This document shows positions 1 to 9,192 of a stretch of 64,000 nucleotides of DNA, piece by piece. This DNA comes from Bacteroidota bacterium (GTDB taxonomy: Bacteria; Bacteroidota; Bacteroidia; B-17B0; Aurantibacillaceae). The position numbers were made by a program, and so were the translations under genes. The notes below the pieces were generated by a model. It made no database searches. It was given only the letters and a program-made list of their open reading frames with translations, and had not been told where the DNA came from. Position 1 is the stretch's first letter. The number at the start of each line of letters is the position of its first letter. Where the stretch lies: assembly GCA_018267475.1 (NCBI GenBank), contig JAFDYI010000028.1, positions 1 through 64,000 of the forward strand, given 5' to 3'.

Positions 1-2082
1 CAGGTTAGCTCCTGTAGCGGAAGTGCTCCACGTATAGGTGTTGGCACCGGAAGCCGTAAGTACTCCGGAGGTACCGCTGCATACGTTGGCGTTGCTTACC
101 GTTACTGTAGGATTGGTGATGACCGATACCGTGGCTACCGCCGAGGCCGTGCAGGTGCCGTTAGCCCCTACTACCGTATAATTGGTGGTGCTGGTAGGTA
201 AAACCGTTACGGTGCTGATGCTGCCTCCTGTACTCCAGGTATAACTACTCGCCCCACTCGCCGTTAGCACTACTTTTGTGTTGGAACATATTACGCTGTT
301 TGTTACCGCTACTGTGGGGGTGGTAATAACCGTTACAAGAGCTACGGCCGAATTAGTACAAGTGCCCGTGGTACCCACAACCGTATAAGAAGTAGTGGAA
401 GGTACATTATCGGTAACGCTAGAACCGGAAGTGGCACTTAGACCGGGGGCAGGTGTCCAGGTATAGCTTGTAGCGCCCGAAGCTAAAAGCCCCACACTAG
501 CATTAGCACACACCGTTGGCGAATTAACCGCCACCGTTATGGCACCTGTTTGAGCTACCGTTACTGTTTTTGTAATAGTACAGTTGTTATTATCTGTAAG
601 GACTAAGGTGTAAGTTCCCGGCGACAAGCCACTAGGGCTTTTCGTGGTAGAAGTAAAGGCGCCCGGCCCGCTCCACGCATACGTGTAAGGAGCGGTTCCA
701 CCCCCTGGCGTGTTGGTAATAGAACCCATGCCGGCACAAGTAGCATTAGTAGGCACTAAGTTAGCTGTTAGAGGAGCAGGCTGCACTACCGTAATAGTAG
801 CCGATGCGGCACATAAATTTTTATCGGTTACCGTAACGGTATAAGTGCCTGCAGGTACGTTAGGAAATGAATTACTGGTTCCTGATGAAACGGTGTTTGT
901 GGCAGAAGCCGCTCCCGTCCAAGTGAACACATAAGGATTTTGAGCGCCTGCCCCTCCTGTAATAGCATTAGCCGTCATAGCACCGGTGGTACCTCCGTTG
1001 CACAATACGCTGGTAGAGGTTACCGTAGGAGGACAACAACCTTGTACCGCACTAAAATTGGTGGTAGGATCATTAGCGCAAGCTGTATTTGTCCATGAAC
1101 CCGACTCTCCATCACTAGTGGTGTGAAAATGAACAGACAAATCTGCTCCTGGATTGCATGTATTCCCTACTGTTAAACTTACACAAAAAATCCATGTGCT
1201 AGCAGTTATACTTGCTGTATTGCAGTCGTCGCCATAGTTGTTTGAAGGATCTCCATCCATATCTAAATCAAAATAAAAACCCGGTCCATAATTTACCCCA
1301 CTTACTCCTACTTCTCCAGTTGGCATCCATAACCATTGCCCTGATCCAGAACAAGGTGGTGGTGGAGTCCCTGCGGTAAGACTTGCTGCGTTCCACCCTG
1401 ATCCAAAGCTTACTTCTACCCCATGCAACCAATTAACATTTATTATGTTCCAACCTGTAACTTGATAACAAAACTGTACTGTTTGTCCTGGCTGATACAT
1501 ACCGTTTACTGGCAAGGGAGTTACGGTCAAAGAAGATGCGGTGTTACATTCTGCACAGTCCTGCCATGCGTAAGCGGATAAATTAAAATTTCCCGTTTGC
1601 CCCGTGTTTCCTGACAATTGTATATAATAGGTGGCGCCTGCACTCATACCAGCCACGGTAAGAGTAGCAGTGCCCGCAGCAGTACCTACAGTACAGCCCC
1701 TACCTACTAAGCCTGCACAAGTTCCTTGCCACAAAGCCATGTTAGGGGTAAACGAAGCACCCGATATAGAAAGGGTAACTTGTGCCCCATTAGGAGGGCA
1801 CACAAAAGAATACCATACATCGTTAGCCGGCTGCGCCATATTTCCTCCCGCCCCTGAGCAACTTGTTAGCGAGGTATAAGGATTCTCTGGGGTAGCACCA
1901 TTAAGTGTACCGGGTACTGTTGTTGTTGTGCCTTTTTTGGTACCGGTAGTAGCCGCTCCGCAAGAAGCAGGGTTTCCTAAAGTGCCTAAACTAATAGCGC
2001 CGCTGCAATTATCGTTTGATGGTTGAGCCAAAAGCAGATGTCCCACCAAAACGAACCCGGCAAATAGTATTTTTTTTATCAT
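1..2082 (-). CDS. Large secreted repeat protein with SprB-like and Ig-like modules (3' end outside window)
   Basis: The frame opens at an ATG (2080-2082) and stays open for 694 codons to the window edge, so only the N-terminal part is present. The first 20 residues, MIKKILFAGFVLVGHLLLAQ, are a clear signal peptide, followed by NDNCSGAI, a start common in secreted Bacteroidota proteins. Residues to about 165 look like a pre-peptidase-type beta domain. From about 340 there are SprB-like modules (GTYTVTVTD, GTYTLVLTD), then shorter Ig-like modules of about 75 residues with ASGATSYTW-type cores. Thr, Ser, Gly and Ala dominate. By analogy with proteins of this shape it is probably exported by T9SS and displayed on the surface or released, but the expected sorting domain lies outside the window. 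Adhesion is a guess. A polymorphic repeat-rich cell-surface role is equally possible. Confidence 0.85.
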   Translation of the reverse strand, partial: MIKKILFAGFVLVGHLLLAQPSNDNCSGAISLGTLGNPASCGAATTGTKKGTTTTVPGTLNGATPENPYTSLTSCSGAGGNMAQPANDVWYSFVCPPNGAQVTLSISGASFTPNMALWQGTCAGLVGRGCTVGTAAGTATLTVAGMSAGATYYIQLSGNTGQTGNFNLSAYAWQDCAECNTASSLTVTPLPVNGMYQPGQTVQFCYQVTGWNIINVNWLHGVEVSFGSGWNAASLTAGTPPPPCSGSGQWLWMPTGEVGVSGVNYGPGFYFDLDMDGDPSNNYGDDCNTASITASTWIFCVSLTVGNTCNPGADLSVHFHTTSDGESGSWTNTACANDPTTNFSAVQGCCPPTVTSTSVLCNGGTTGAMTANAITGGAGAQNPYVFTWTGAASATNTVSSGTSNSFPNVPAGTYTVTVTDKNLCAASATITVVQPAPLTANLVPTNATCAGMGSITNTPGGGTAPYTYAWSGPGAFTSTTKSPSGLSPGTYTLVLTDNNNCTITKTVTVAQTGAITVAVNSPTVCANASVGLLASGATSYTWTPAPGLSATSGSSVTDNVPSTTSYTVVGTTGTCTNSAVALVTVITTPTVAVTNSVICSNTKVVLTASGASSYTWSTGGSISTVTVLPTSTTNYTVVGANGTCTASAVATVSVITNPTVTVSNANVCSGTSGVLTASGANTYTWSTSATGANL

Positions 2083-2103
2083 GTGTTTGTTTTGTAAAAA
2101 AGA

Positions 2104-2469
2104 TTAATGAAACTTTCCCTTTGGCTTGTATAAAGCATACAAAGTGCCATCATCTAAAATGCGCATAGAAGGCAACGAAAAATCTTTTGGAAACTCCTCG
2201 GGATAGTTAGCCGGATTCACCTGAAAACCATTGGTAAACAAGGTTTTTGCCGACAGCATGGTGCACGTAAAACCGTTCTCAAATTTTAAAACCACATCTT
2301 TGCTTTTTAGTCGGTAATTTTCCATATTGGCTTTTTCAATTTGCTGTATGTAATACGCCTCTTTTTCGGGGTGGTTATTATTAGCAATTGTAAAACTTTT
2401 GGGTATGGTTTGGCTCATACCAAGCGATGCCCATAAGGCAAACAAAGGGATAAAAATATGTTTTTTCAT
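2104..2469 (-). CDS. Small secreted protein of unknown function
   Basis: A 121-residue product that I do not recognise. Residues 1-19 (MKKHIFIPLFALWASLGMS) form a signal peptide with a likely cut before Gln20, so the mature protein of about 100 residues is periplasmic or outer-membrane facing. There is no lipobox Cys. The mature part has one Cys (FTCTM) and a charged N-terminal half (EKEAYYIQQIEKANMENYRLKSK) that looks helical. The promoter-like TACCTTTA lies only 4 bases before the ATG, so the transcript may be leaderless. It is 21 bases from the start of the large secreted protein and lies upstream of it on the same strand, so the two could be co-transcribed. Function unknown. Confidence 0.7.
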   Translation of the reverse strand: MKKHIFIPLFALWASLGMSQTIPKSFTIANNNHPEKEAYYIQQIEKANMENYRLKSKDVVLKFENGFTCTMLSAKTLFTNGFQVNPANYPEEFPKDFSLPSMRILDDGTLYALYKPKGKFH

Positions 2470-2473
2470 AGCT

Positions 2474-2481
2474 TAAAGGTA
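2474..2481 (-). promoter_or_regulatory. Candidate -7 element TACCTTTA
   Basis: The minus strand reads TACCTTTA, one base off the Bacteroidota TAnnTTTG element, with only AGCT between it and the ATG of the small secreted protein. No clear -33 TTTG was found. Confidence 0.4.
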
Positions 2482-2681
2482 CCTACTATTAGGTATAGCA
2501 ATTCTGAAGAAAATGTTATGAATTGTTAATGAAATCTTAAAAAGGATAAATACTTGTTTTTCATCGACCAAGTCGTTTAAAAAACGATGAAGCACATCAG
2601 TATATTTTGCTTTTTGTTGAAAACCTGTTTATTTCTCTTATTAAACAAGCGTTTTATGCTGTTTTACAAGTTTTTGATGCA

Positions 2682-4025
2682 TTAAAACTGCATATACACA
2701 AAGCGACTACCCGAAACAAATACACCCCAAATAACGATAAGGAACAATAAGGTTATCAAAAAAACATAATTTATTTCGTTTTGAGCAACAAAATGCATGA
2801 TTCTTTTTTCAAAAAGCAGGTAAGAGAGGGCAAGCAAAAGGGTAATAAAAAAATTAAAATAATCGTGCAGGGTACCACCGGAAGCAAGAGGTGCCCAAAA
2901 ATCTTTTAACCAATGAACAGGGATTGCTTTTTTTACGTCAAGCAACTGCACTACGAAAAAAGAATAATGGGTATAATCGGGATTTCTAAAAAAAAGCAAA
3001 GCCACAGAAAACAACACAAAAATACAGACTTTTGAAAACGCATATTCCTTTTTAAAAAAAAGAAACTCTGCTATGTAAAACAAGGCAAACAAAAAAGCGC
3101 TGATAAAAAAGCCGGACTTTAATCCGTTAAAAAAAGCCATTCCGACAAAAACAACAAACACACTCAATACCTGCGTTGTTGTTTTTTGTATTTTTTTTCG
3201 GTTAAAAAAGGAATAACACGGAATAAATAAAAATTGCCAAAGCCAATTAGTAAGGCTTGCGTGCCAACTTTTCCAAAAATGCGCCCATGTTTTTTGAGAA
3301 AAAGGGTTAAAAAAGTTTTCGGGTAAAGAAATGCCCCATAAAGCAGAAGCGCCTATGGCTATATCGCAGTAACCAGAAAAATCAAAATACAACTGCAAGC
3401 TGTACAAACAGGCCCCTGCCACAAGAGTAAGCATTGGGTAAGCATCTTGAAAGTCTAAAACAGAGCTCACATACAAGGACAGGCTTTCTGCCAATACTAC
3501 CTTTTTAAAAAGCCCTAATAACATCCGATTCAAAGCCGTTATTTTTGCTGTGCTTTTGGGTTCTTTTATATCTTCTTGCACCTGTTGCAAAGCGCTAATA
3601 GGCCCCATAAAAAACTTAGGCACGTACAAAGTTGCTGCTACATAATAAAAGAAAGAAATGGCGCCTGCTTTACGCTCATAATACCTGGTAAAGTTATATG
3701 CTATGCACTGCAAAGCTAAATAGCTGAGGCCAAACAAAAACCAATTAGGGCTTTGCTTTAACACATACCCTCCTTCATAAAAACGATACATAAAAAGAGC
3801 TGTTATATTAAACAACACGCTAAAAACCAACATCGTTTTATTTTGTGATACATGCTTAGCAAAAAAATAATTAACCCCTGCTAAAACGGAAGCCGCAAGC
3901 AAAGAAAGCGGACTAAAAATAAAAATAACGAGCGTACTTAAAAAAAGCAATACCCTAGTACGCCGCTTTAAAGGCGCCAACAAAAAACCTAAAAATCCGA
4001 AACCTATGAGAAGCAGCAGAAGCAT
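2682..4025 (-). CDS. MBOAT-family O-acyltransferase-like membrane protein with His-to-Asn change at the usual active site
   Basis: This 447-residue, strongly hydrophobic protein has about ten or more membrane segments. It carries the MBOAT signature of AlgI/DltB/PatI-type enzymes: the core FSGYCDIAIG near 216-225 and FWKSWHASLTNWLWQFLFIP near 250-269, including His255. MBOAT enzymes of this type acylate extracellular polysaccharides or teichoic acids using acyl groups passed through the membrane. The second motif, normally a WHG with the invariant catalytic His, reads FFNGLKSG, placing Asn at residue 300. The protein may therefore be inactive, altered in chemistry, or a transporter-like relative. 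It starts 3 bases after the dapF stop, so it is co-transcribed with dapF. I saw no SGNH or alginate-type partner nearby. Family assignment is firm, activity uncertain. Confidence 0.8.
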   Translation of the reverse strand: MLLLLLIGFGFLGFLLAPLKRRTRVLLFLSTLVIFIFSPLSLLAASVLAGVNYFFAKHVSQNKTMLVFSVLFNITALFMYRFYEGGYVLKQSPNWFLFGLSYLALQCIAYNFTRYYERKAGAISFFYYVAATLYVPKFFMGPISALQQVQEDIKEPKSTAKITALNRMLLGLFKKVVLAESLSLYVSSVLDFQDAYPMLTLVAGACLYSLQLYFDFSGYCDIAIGASALWGISLPENFFNPFSQKTWAHFWKSWHASLTNWLWQFLFIPCYSFFNRKKIQKTTTQVLSVFVVFVGMAFFNGLKSGFFISAFLFALFYIAEFLFFKKEYAFSKVCIFVLFSVALLFFRNPDYTHYSFFVVQLLDVKKAIPVHWLKDFWAPLASGGTLHDYFNFFITLLLALSYLLFEKRIMHFVAQNEINYVFLITLLFLIVIWGVFVSGSRFVYMQF

Positions 4026-4028
4026 AGA

Positions 4029-4811
4029 CTAAGAAATAAGGTAGCTTCCTTCGAATACAAAAACAGCAGGGCCTCTTAGCCAAATATCAGTAAAAGAGCC
4101 GTCGGATAGCGGAGTATAATGCACCTCTAAAACACCTCCTAAGGTTTTAACAAGACAAGTATTTTTTTGTTGAGGGTTGATACCGGCGTGTACTAAAGCA
4201 GCAGCCGTTACCCCTGTGCCGCAAGAAAGCGTTTCGTTTTCTACTCCACGCTCGTAAGTGCGCACAAACAAAGCATCACCTTCTTGTTGAATAAAATTAA
4301 CGTTGGTGCCGTTTATGCTTCTAAAAGGTGCTGCATTTCGTATTTTTTTTCCTTCTTCAAAAACAGGGTACTGCGCCACCTCGTTTACCACCTTTACCAC
4401 ATGAGGCGAGCCGGTATTCACAAAAAAATAACCGGTGTGTGTTTCTATTTTAGGTACGTCATTCATTTTTAAAGAAACCCATTCTCCCTTTATAGAAGAG
4501 GTATGCACTCCATCGCTGGCTTCAAAGTGCGCTTGCTCTTTAATAATGCCTAAGCTATGGGCAAAAGCAGTGATGCACCGGCCTCCGTTTCCGCAAAGGG
4601 TGCTGGGGTTGCCATCGCTGTTGTAATACACCATTTTAAAGTCGCCGTGCATACTGTTTTCAAGTAAGATAAAACCGTCTGCCCCAATACCAAAATTACG
4701 ATGACACATTTGCTTTATCTGCGAGCTGCTTACATCTACTTTCTGATTTCTGTTATCCACCAAAATAAAATCATTGCCACAACCTTGATATTTATAAAAA
4801 TGTATTTTCAT
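4029..4811 (-). CDS. dapF: Diaminopimelate epimerase
   Basis: DapF interconverts LL- and meso-diaminopimelate, the last step before lysine and a source of the peptidoglycan crosslinking residue; it is cytoplasmic. The 260-residue length is normal. Both catalytic cysteines are visible: Cys73 in the TLCGNGGRC motif and Cys197 in ETLSCGTGVTA. The N-terminal FYKYQGCGNDF is also typical. The start is fixed by that N-terminus and by the promoter element TACCTTTG ending 4 bases before the ATG. It is followed after 3 bases by the MBOAT gene. It is divergent from a saccharopine dehydrogenase 193 bases away, so lysine synthesis and probable lysine breakdown genes face away from each other. Confidence 0.97.
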   Translation of the reverse strand: MKIHFYKYQGCGNDFILVDNRNQKVDVSSSQIKQMCHRNFGIGADGFILLENSMHGDFKMVYYNSDGNPSTLCGNGGRCITAFAHSLGIIKEQAHFEASDGVHTSSIKGEWVSLKMNDVPKIETHTGYFFVNTGSPHVVKVVNEVAQYPVFEEGKKIRNAAPFRSINGTNVNFIQQEGDALFVRTYERGVENETLSCGTGVTAAALVHAGINPQQKNTCLVKTLGGVLEVHYTPLSDGSFTDIWLRGPAVFVFEGSYLIS

Positions 4812-4815
4812 TGCA

Positions 4816-4823
4816 CAAAGGTA
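4816..4823 (-). promoter_or_regulatory. -7 promoter element of dapF (TACCTTTG)
   Basis: A perfect TAnnTTTG on the minus strand, 4 bases from the dapF ATG. If transcription starts at the usual distance, the mRNA is leaderless or nearly so. Confidence 0.6.
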
Positions 4824-4901
4824 CGCTATATTTTAAAGGGCAGCTCATTTGCTCTTTTTATCTGAAACAAGATAGCATTCCGCTTCTTCATAAAATTAAA
4901 C

Positions 4902-4909
4902 TACTTTTG
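4902..4909 (+). promoter_or_regulatory. -7 promoter element of the saccharopine dehydrogenase gene (TACTTTTG)
   Basis: A perfect TAnnTTTG on the plus strand in the dapF/saccharopine dehydrogenase divergent gap. It would give a leader of roughly 90 bases before the ATG at 5005. Confidence 0.45.
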
Positions 4910-5004
4910 CAGGCAATTGTTTTCTTCTGAAAGAACCTTGTTTTACCAAAAGGAAAATACGAATAATGAAGGGAGTTGATGTTGCACGACTATAAAAAAA
5001 TAAT

Positions 5005-6339
5005 ATGAAAAGAATTTTAGTAATCGGGGCTGGGCGCTCTACCGTTTCGCTTATCGAATACCTGCTACAACAAGCCGCTAAAAACAACTGGCATCTTACC
5101 GTTGCCGATATGGATTTGCGCTTAGCCGAAAGCAAGACAAAAGGCCATGCGCAAGCACAAGCCATTTCTTTGGATATAACGAACCCTGAGCAGCGAAAAA
5201 AAGAAATTAATAAAGCTGATTTCGTCGTTTCTATGCTGCCCGCCTTTATGCACACCGAGATAGTAAAAGATTGCGTAGCTGCTGGTAAACACGTGGCTAC
5301 TGCCAGCTATGTATCACCCGAAATGCTCAGTCTAGATGATGAAGCAAAGAAAAAAAACATCTTATTGCTAAACGAATGCGGCTTGGATCCGGGTATAGAC
5401 CACGCATCGGCTATGAAAATAATTGATGAAATACAAAAACAAGGTGGAGAAATAACTTCTTTCAAATCTTACTGCGGCGGACTGGTAGCCCCCGAAAGCA
5501 ACGACAACCCCTGGGGGTATAAGTTTAGTTGGAACCCCAGAAATGTAGTAGTGGCAGGGCAAGCTACGGCTCAATATCTGGATAAAGGGCAAACAAAATA
5601 CATTCCTTACAACCGCATTTTCACCCAAATTGATGTGATTGATGTAGAAGGCATCAAATACGATGCCTATGCCAACCGCGACTCATTAAACTATATAGAC
5701 GCCTACAAATTACAAGGCGCACAAACCGTTTTACGCGGCACACTAAGGCAAGTAGGCTACTGTCGTGCTTGGAACATCTTAGTAAAATTAGGGCTTACCG
5801 ATGATAGTTTTGTTATTAAAAACACACAAAACAAAACCTATACCCAATTGCTGCAATCTTTTTTACCGGATAAACACCATTCGGTAAAACAAAACTTGCT
5901 TGCCTTTATAGGAAGCGAAGCCGATGCAAGCTCCATTGAAAAAATAGATTGGTTAGGCTTTTTTAATGATGAAAAAATAGAAATGGAACAAGGCACACCG
6001 GCTCAACTGCTCCAACATCTTTTAGAAAAAAAATGGAAGTTGCAAGAGCACGACAAAGACTTGGTAGTGATGCAACACCTGTTTGAAATAAACAACAGCA
6101 AAAACCCCAGCTTACCCAAAAAAATAACCTCATCATTAGTAGTAACCGGAAGCGACCAACACCACACCGCTATGGCAAAAACAGTAGGCTTACCTTTAGC
6201 TATTACCATTAAGAATTTTTTAACCGGAAAAATTGATTTAAACGGAGTACAAATTCCTACTTGTAAAAAAATATACGAACCTTTATTGCAAGAATTAGAA
6301 ACACATCAAATTATTTTCAAAGAACATTTTTTTTCTTAA
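5005..6339 (+). CDS. Saccharopine dehydrogenase family protein
   Basis: This 444-residue cytoplasmic enzyme has an N-terminal Rossmann fold (ILVIGAGRS, residues 4-12; acidic residue after the second strand in VADMD) and the long C-terminal saccharopine-dehydrogenase domain. The motifs LLNECGLDPGIDH and YCGGL fit the Lys9-type, glutamate-forming branch. Such enzymes oxidise saccharopine to alpha-aminoadipate semialdehyde and glutamate in lysine catabolism. Some relatives act on carboxynorspermidine, so the substrate is inferred, but length and motifs favour saccharopine. The partner lysine-ketoglutarate reductase is not in the window. The ATG at 5005 opens directly onto the nucleotide-binding strand. 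The MATE gene follows after 6 bases. Confidence 0.9.
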   Translation: MKRILVIGAGRSTVSLIEYLLQQAAKNNWHLTVADMDLRLAESKTKGHAQAQAISLDITNPEQRKKEINKADFVVSMLPAFMHTEIVKDCVAAGKHVATASYVSPEMLSLDDEAKKKNILLLNECGLDPGIDHASAMKIIDEIQKQGGEITSFKSYCGGLVAPESNDNPWGYKFSWNPRNVVVAGQATAQYLDKGQTKYIPYNRIFTQIDVIDVEGIKYDAYANRDSLNYIDAYKLQGAQTVLRGTLRQVGYCRAWNILVKLGLTDDSFVIKNTQNKTYTQLLQSFLPDKHHSVKQNLLAFIGSEADASSIEKIDWLGFFNDEKIEMEQGTPAQLLQHLLEKKWKLQEHDKDLVVMQHLFEINNSKNPSLPKKITSSLVVTGSDQHHTAMAKTVGLPLAITIKNFLTGKIDLNGVQIPTCKKIYEPLLQELETHQIIFKEHFFS

Positions 6340-6345
6340 CACACC

Positions 6346-7689
6346 TTGACTTTTAAACAACACGCAAAAGCAACCGCACTTCTATCCTTACCCATTATCA
6401 TCAGCCAAGTAGGTCATATTGTTACCACTATGGCTGATAATATTTTTTTGGGATTCATAGGTATTGAACAGCAAGCGGCCGGTATTTTATCCGGAAATGT
6501 ATTTACCTTACTATTAGTATTTGCTATTGGTATGTCGCAAGGTTTAACCCCCTTAATAGCCGAAGCACACGTTACCAACAAACTAAAAGAAAAAGCTTCG
6601 CTGCTAAAAAACTCCTTATTTCTTAACTTCCTAACAAGCCTCCTTTTAGTTGGCGCAGCCGAAATTTTTATTGCCAACATACACCTGCTTCATCAGCCGG
6701 AAGACGTAGTGCAGCTATCCAAACCTTTTATTCGAGTAATTGCTTTTTCGTTAATACCGGTTACTATTTTTTTTACTTTCAAACAATATGCCGAAGGACT
6801 TAGCAACACCAAAGCGTCTATGTACATCAGCATTAGCGGCAACATACTTAACATTGTACTCAACTACGGCCTTATATACGGCAAAGGAGGCTTGCCTGCT
6901 CTAGGATATATGGGGGCTGCCTGGGCTACCTTTTGGGCGCGTATGTTTATGGCCTTATCTTTTGTATTGTATGTGGTAATGCAAAAAAACATGAAAGAAG
7001 TGCTGCGTCCTTTTTTCCAAGAAAAAATAAACCAACTCATTTTTAAAAATCTTTTTTCAATAGGAATAGGCCCTGCTATGCAATACTTTTTTGAAACTGC
7101 CGCTTTTGCCTCGGCGGGTATCATGGCCGGGTGGATAGGGAAGATAACCCTAGACGCGCACGGAATTGCTCTTAGCTTAGCTGCTTTTACCTATATGTTT
7201 ACAGGGGGCATCAGCAGTGCCGCTTCTATACGAGTGGCTAATTTTAAAGGGCTGAACGACTGGGATAACATTAAAAAAGCAGGCAACGTAGGTTTTTCTT
7301 TATCGGTATTTGTTATGCTGCTTTTTGCTCTGTTACTTATAGGTACCCGCGATGTTATTCCCTCCTTTTTTAATTCGCACAGCGAAGTAGTTGATACTTC
7401 TGCCTCACTGCTTTTAGTGGCTGCCTTATTTCAGCTTTTTGACGGAGTACAGATTACAGGATTGGGCGTACTGCGTGGCTTGAGCGATGTAAAAATACCC
7501 ACTCTTATTGCTCTTACAGCCTACTGGGGCATTGCGCTTCCTACGGCCTATTATCTAGGCTTTACTAAGCAAAACGGCATTCACGGTATTTGGTACGGAC
7601 TTACCGCCGGGCTTGTTTTTGCAGCCGCTACCTTGTACACGCGGTTTCAGTACCTCATTAAAAAAAATATAATCAAAAAATATTCATAA
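6346..7689 (+). CDS. MATE family efflux transporter
   Basis: A 447-residue inner-membrane protein with about twelve hydrophobic segments in two similar halves, the length and pattern of MATE/NorM sodium- or proton-driven multidrug exporters. Typical segments include LPIIISQVGHIVTTMADNIF at the first helix and the GLSNTKASMYISI region of the first half. It starts with TTG at 6346, six bases after the preceding stop. The first ATG (6430) would cut into the first helix, so TTG is the better start. It is probably co-transcribed with the saccharopine dehydrogenase gene. The substrate cannot be read from the sequence. Confidence 0.9.
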   Translation: MTFKQHAKATALLSLPIIISQVGHIVTTMADNIFLGFIGIEQQAAGILSGNVFTLLLVFAIGMSQGLTPLIAEAHVTNKLKEKASLLKNSLFLNFLTSLLLVGAAEIFIANIHLLHQPEDVVQLSKPFIRVIAFSLIPVTIFFTFKQYAEGLSNTKASMYISISGNILNIVLNYGLIYGKGGLPALGYMGAAWATFWARMFMALSFVLYVVMQKNMKEVLRPFFQEKINQLIFKNLFSIGIGPAMQYFFETAAFASAGIMAGWIGKITLDAHGIALSLAAFTYMFTGGISSAASIRVANFKGLNDWDNIKKAGNVGFSLSVFVMLLFALLLIGTRDVIPSFFNSHSEVVDTSASLLLVAALFQLFDGVQITGLGVLRGLSDVKIPTLIALTAYWGIALPTAYYLGFTKQNGIHGIWYGLTAGLVFAAATLYTRFQYLIKKNIIKKYS

Positions 7690-7779
7690 AAGAACAAACG
7701 TAACAAGCTCATTAACAATCTCTTATTAAATAATAATAGAAACTCGTCGAAAACAACATGGTATGTGTTTCAATAATTT

Positions 7780-7787
7780 TACCTTTG
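7780..7787 (+). promoter_or_regulatory. -7 promoter element of panD (TACCTTTG)
   Basis: A perfect TAnnTTTG 7 bases before the panD ATG, implying a very short or absent 5' leader for the panD group. Confidence 0.55.
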
Positions 7788-7794
7788 CCCAGTT

Positions 7795-8148
7795 ATGGAA
7801 ATTAACGTATTAAAATCAAAACTACACTTAGTAACGGTTACGCAAGCCGAGTTAGACTACATTGGCAGCATTACTATAGACGAAAATCTTATGGATGCCG
7901 CTAACCTTATTGAAAACGAGCAGGTACACGTACTCAACAAAAACAATGGGGAGCGCTTAATTACCTATGTTATAAAAGGGGCAAGAGGTTCGGGTGTTAT
8001 TTGCATGAATGGGCCGGCAGCCTTACGCATAAAAAAAGGCGATGTAGTCATTGTTGTTTCGTATGCTGCTATGAGTTTTGAAAAAGCTAAAACATTTAAG
8101 CCTTGGGTTGTTTTTCCGGATACCGCTACCAATACTTTAAAAAAATAA
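7795..8148 (+). CDS. panD: Aspartate 1-decarboxylase
   Basis: PanD decarboxylates aspartate to beta-alanine for pantothenate and coenzyme A. It is made as a zymogen that cuts itself between Gly and Ser to create a pyruvoyl cofactor. That site is visible as Gly24-Ser25 in YIGSITID. Lys9 near the N-terminus and the [15 protein letters not shown] loop also match. The length of 117 residues is normal. Genes downstream on the same strand (membrane flippase-like protein, RfaE2-type enzyme) are only 12 bases and less apart, so panD probably leads a four-gene unit. Its pathway partner coaBC lies about 20 kb away. Confidence 0.97.
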   Translation: MEINVLKSKLHLVTVTQAELDYIGSITIDENLMDAANLIENEQVHVLNKNNGERLITYVIKGARGSGVICMNGPAALRIKKGDVVIVVSYAAMSFEKAKTFKPWVVFPDTATNTLKK

Positions 8149-8160
8149 AAAGCATCTTGC

Positions 8161-9192
8161 TTGAACGCCAAAGTAAAATCCATATTGCAGTTCATTTTAT
8201 TTGTAGCAATAGGCGCAGGTTTGGTGTGGCTTTCTATACACAACATACCCGAAAGCGATATTGAAGCTACTAAGCAATCATTTAAAAACGCCGACTATAC
8301 TTTTGTTAGCCTTTCGGTAGCTATAAGCATGTTGGCGCACGTACTGCGTGCTTGGCGTTGGAATTTGCTTATGGAACCCTTAGGGCACCGTATCTCTTTT
8401 AAAAATTCTTTTGCAGCCGTAATGGTGGGCTATGTAGTAAACTACGCGGTGCCACGTGCCGGCGAGTTAAGCCGCTGCGGCATTGCTGCCAAGTACGAAA
8501 AAATACCTTTTGCTGCTGCCTTAGGCACCGTGATAACCGAGCGCATTGTAGATGTGCTTTTGCTGCTCTTTCTTTTTTGTATCACCTTAGCGGTTCAATT
8601 CAAAGAGTTAATAGGGCTCACCAACTTATATGTATTACACCCTTTAACATCAAAGCTATCAGGCCTTTGTGAAAACAAGCTATATATCATTGCTTTTGTA
8701 ACAGCCATTTTTATTTTAATAGGTATTTTATGGATATTAAAAAACAAAATAAAAGCGTTGCTATCTGGAAAAATAGGAGGCTTACTAAAAAATTTTTCTG
8801 AAGGCTTGCAGTCTGTAAAAAAGCTAAAAAAACCCTACTTGTTTATTTTTCAAAGTTTGCTTATTTGGTTTTTTTATTTTTTAAGTTTGTACCTATGCTT
8901 TTATTGTTTTTCAGCAACAGCTACGCTGGGAGTAAAAACAGCCTTATCGGTTTTGCTGTTTGGAACGCTGGGCGTTATGATTAGTCCCGGAGGAGTAGGT
9001 GCCTACCAGCTTATCTGCACCCAGGTTTTAGTTTTTTACGGCGTAATAAACTCGGTTGCTATTGCCTTTCCTTGGATTACCTGGGGCTCTCAGCTTATCG
9101 CTATCCTTATTATCGGTGGATTGTGCTTCCTACTTTTACCTATTTTAAATAAAAACAACAATGATAAGCTATCAGGAAATTATAACACGTAA
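8161..9192 (+). CDS. Flippase-like integral membrane protein (lysylphosphatidylglycerol synthase transmembrane-region family)
   Basis: This 343-residue protein has eight or so membrane helices and matches the UPF0104/LPG_synthase_TM family. Tell-tale pieces are [14 protein letters not shown] after the second helix, [14 protein letters not shown] near residue 97, and SPGGVGAYQ in the C-terminal half. In MprF this region flips a charged lipid. Stand-alone versions are thought to move lipids across the inner membrane, but their substrates are mostly unknown. The start is TTG at 8161, 12 bases after panD; no better ATG precedes the first helix. The 3' end overlaps the next gene by 32 bases, suggesting coupled translation. 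Confidence 0.85.
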   Translation: MNAKVKSILQFILFVAIGAGLVWLSIHNIPESDIEATKQSFKNADYTFVSLSVAISMLAHVLRAWRWNLLMEPLGHRISFKNSFAAVMVGYVVNYAVPRAGELSRCGIAAKYEKIPFAAALGTVITERIVDVLLLLFLFCITLAVQFKELIGLTNLYVLHPLTSKLSGLCENKLYIIAFVTAIFILIGILWILKNKIKALLSGKIGGLLKNFSEGLQSVKKLKKPYLFIFQSLLIWFFYFLSLYLCFYCFSATATLGVKTALSVLLFGTLGVMISPGGVGAYQLICTQVLVFYGVINSVAIAFPWITWGSQLIAILIIGGLCFLLLPILNKNNNDKLSGNYNT

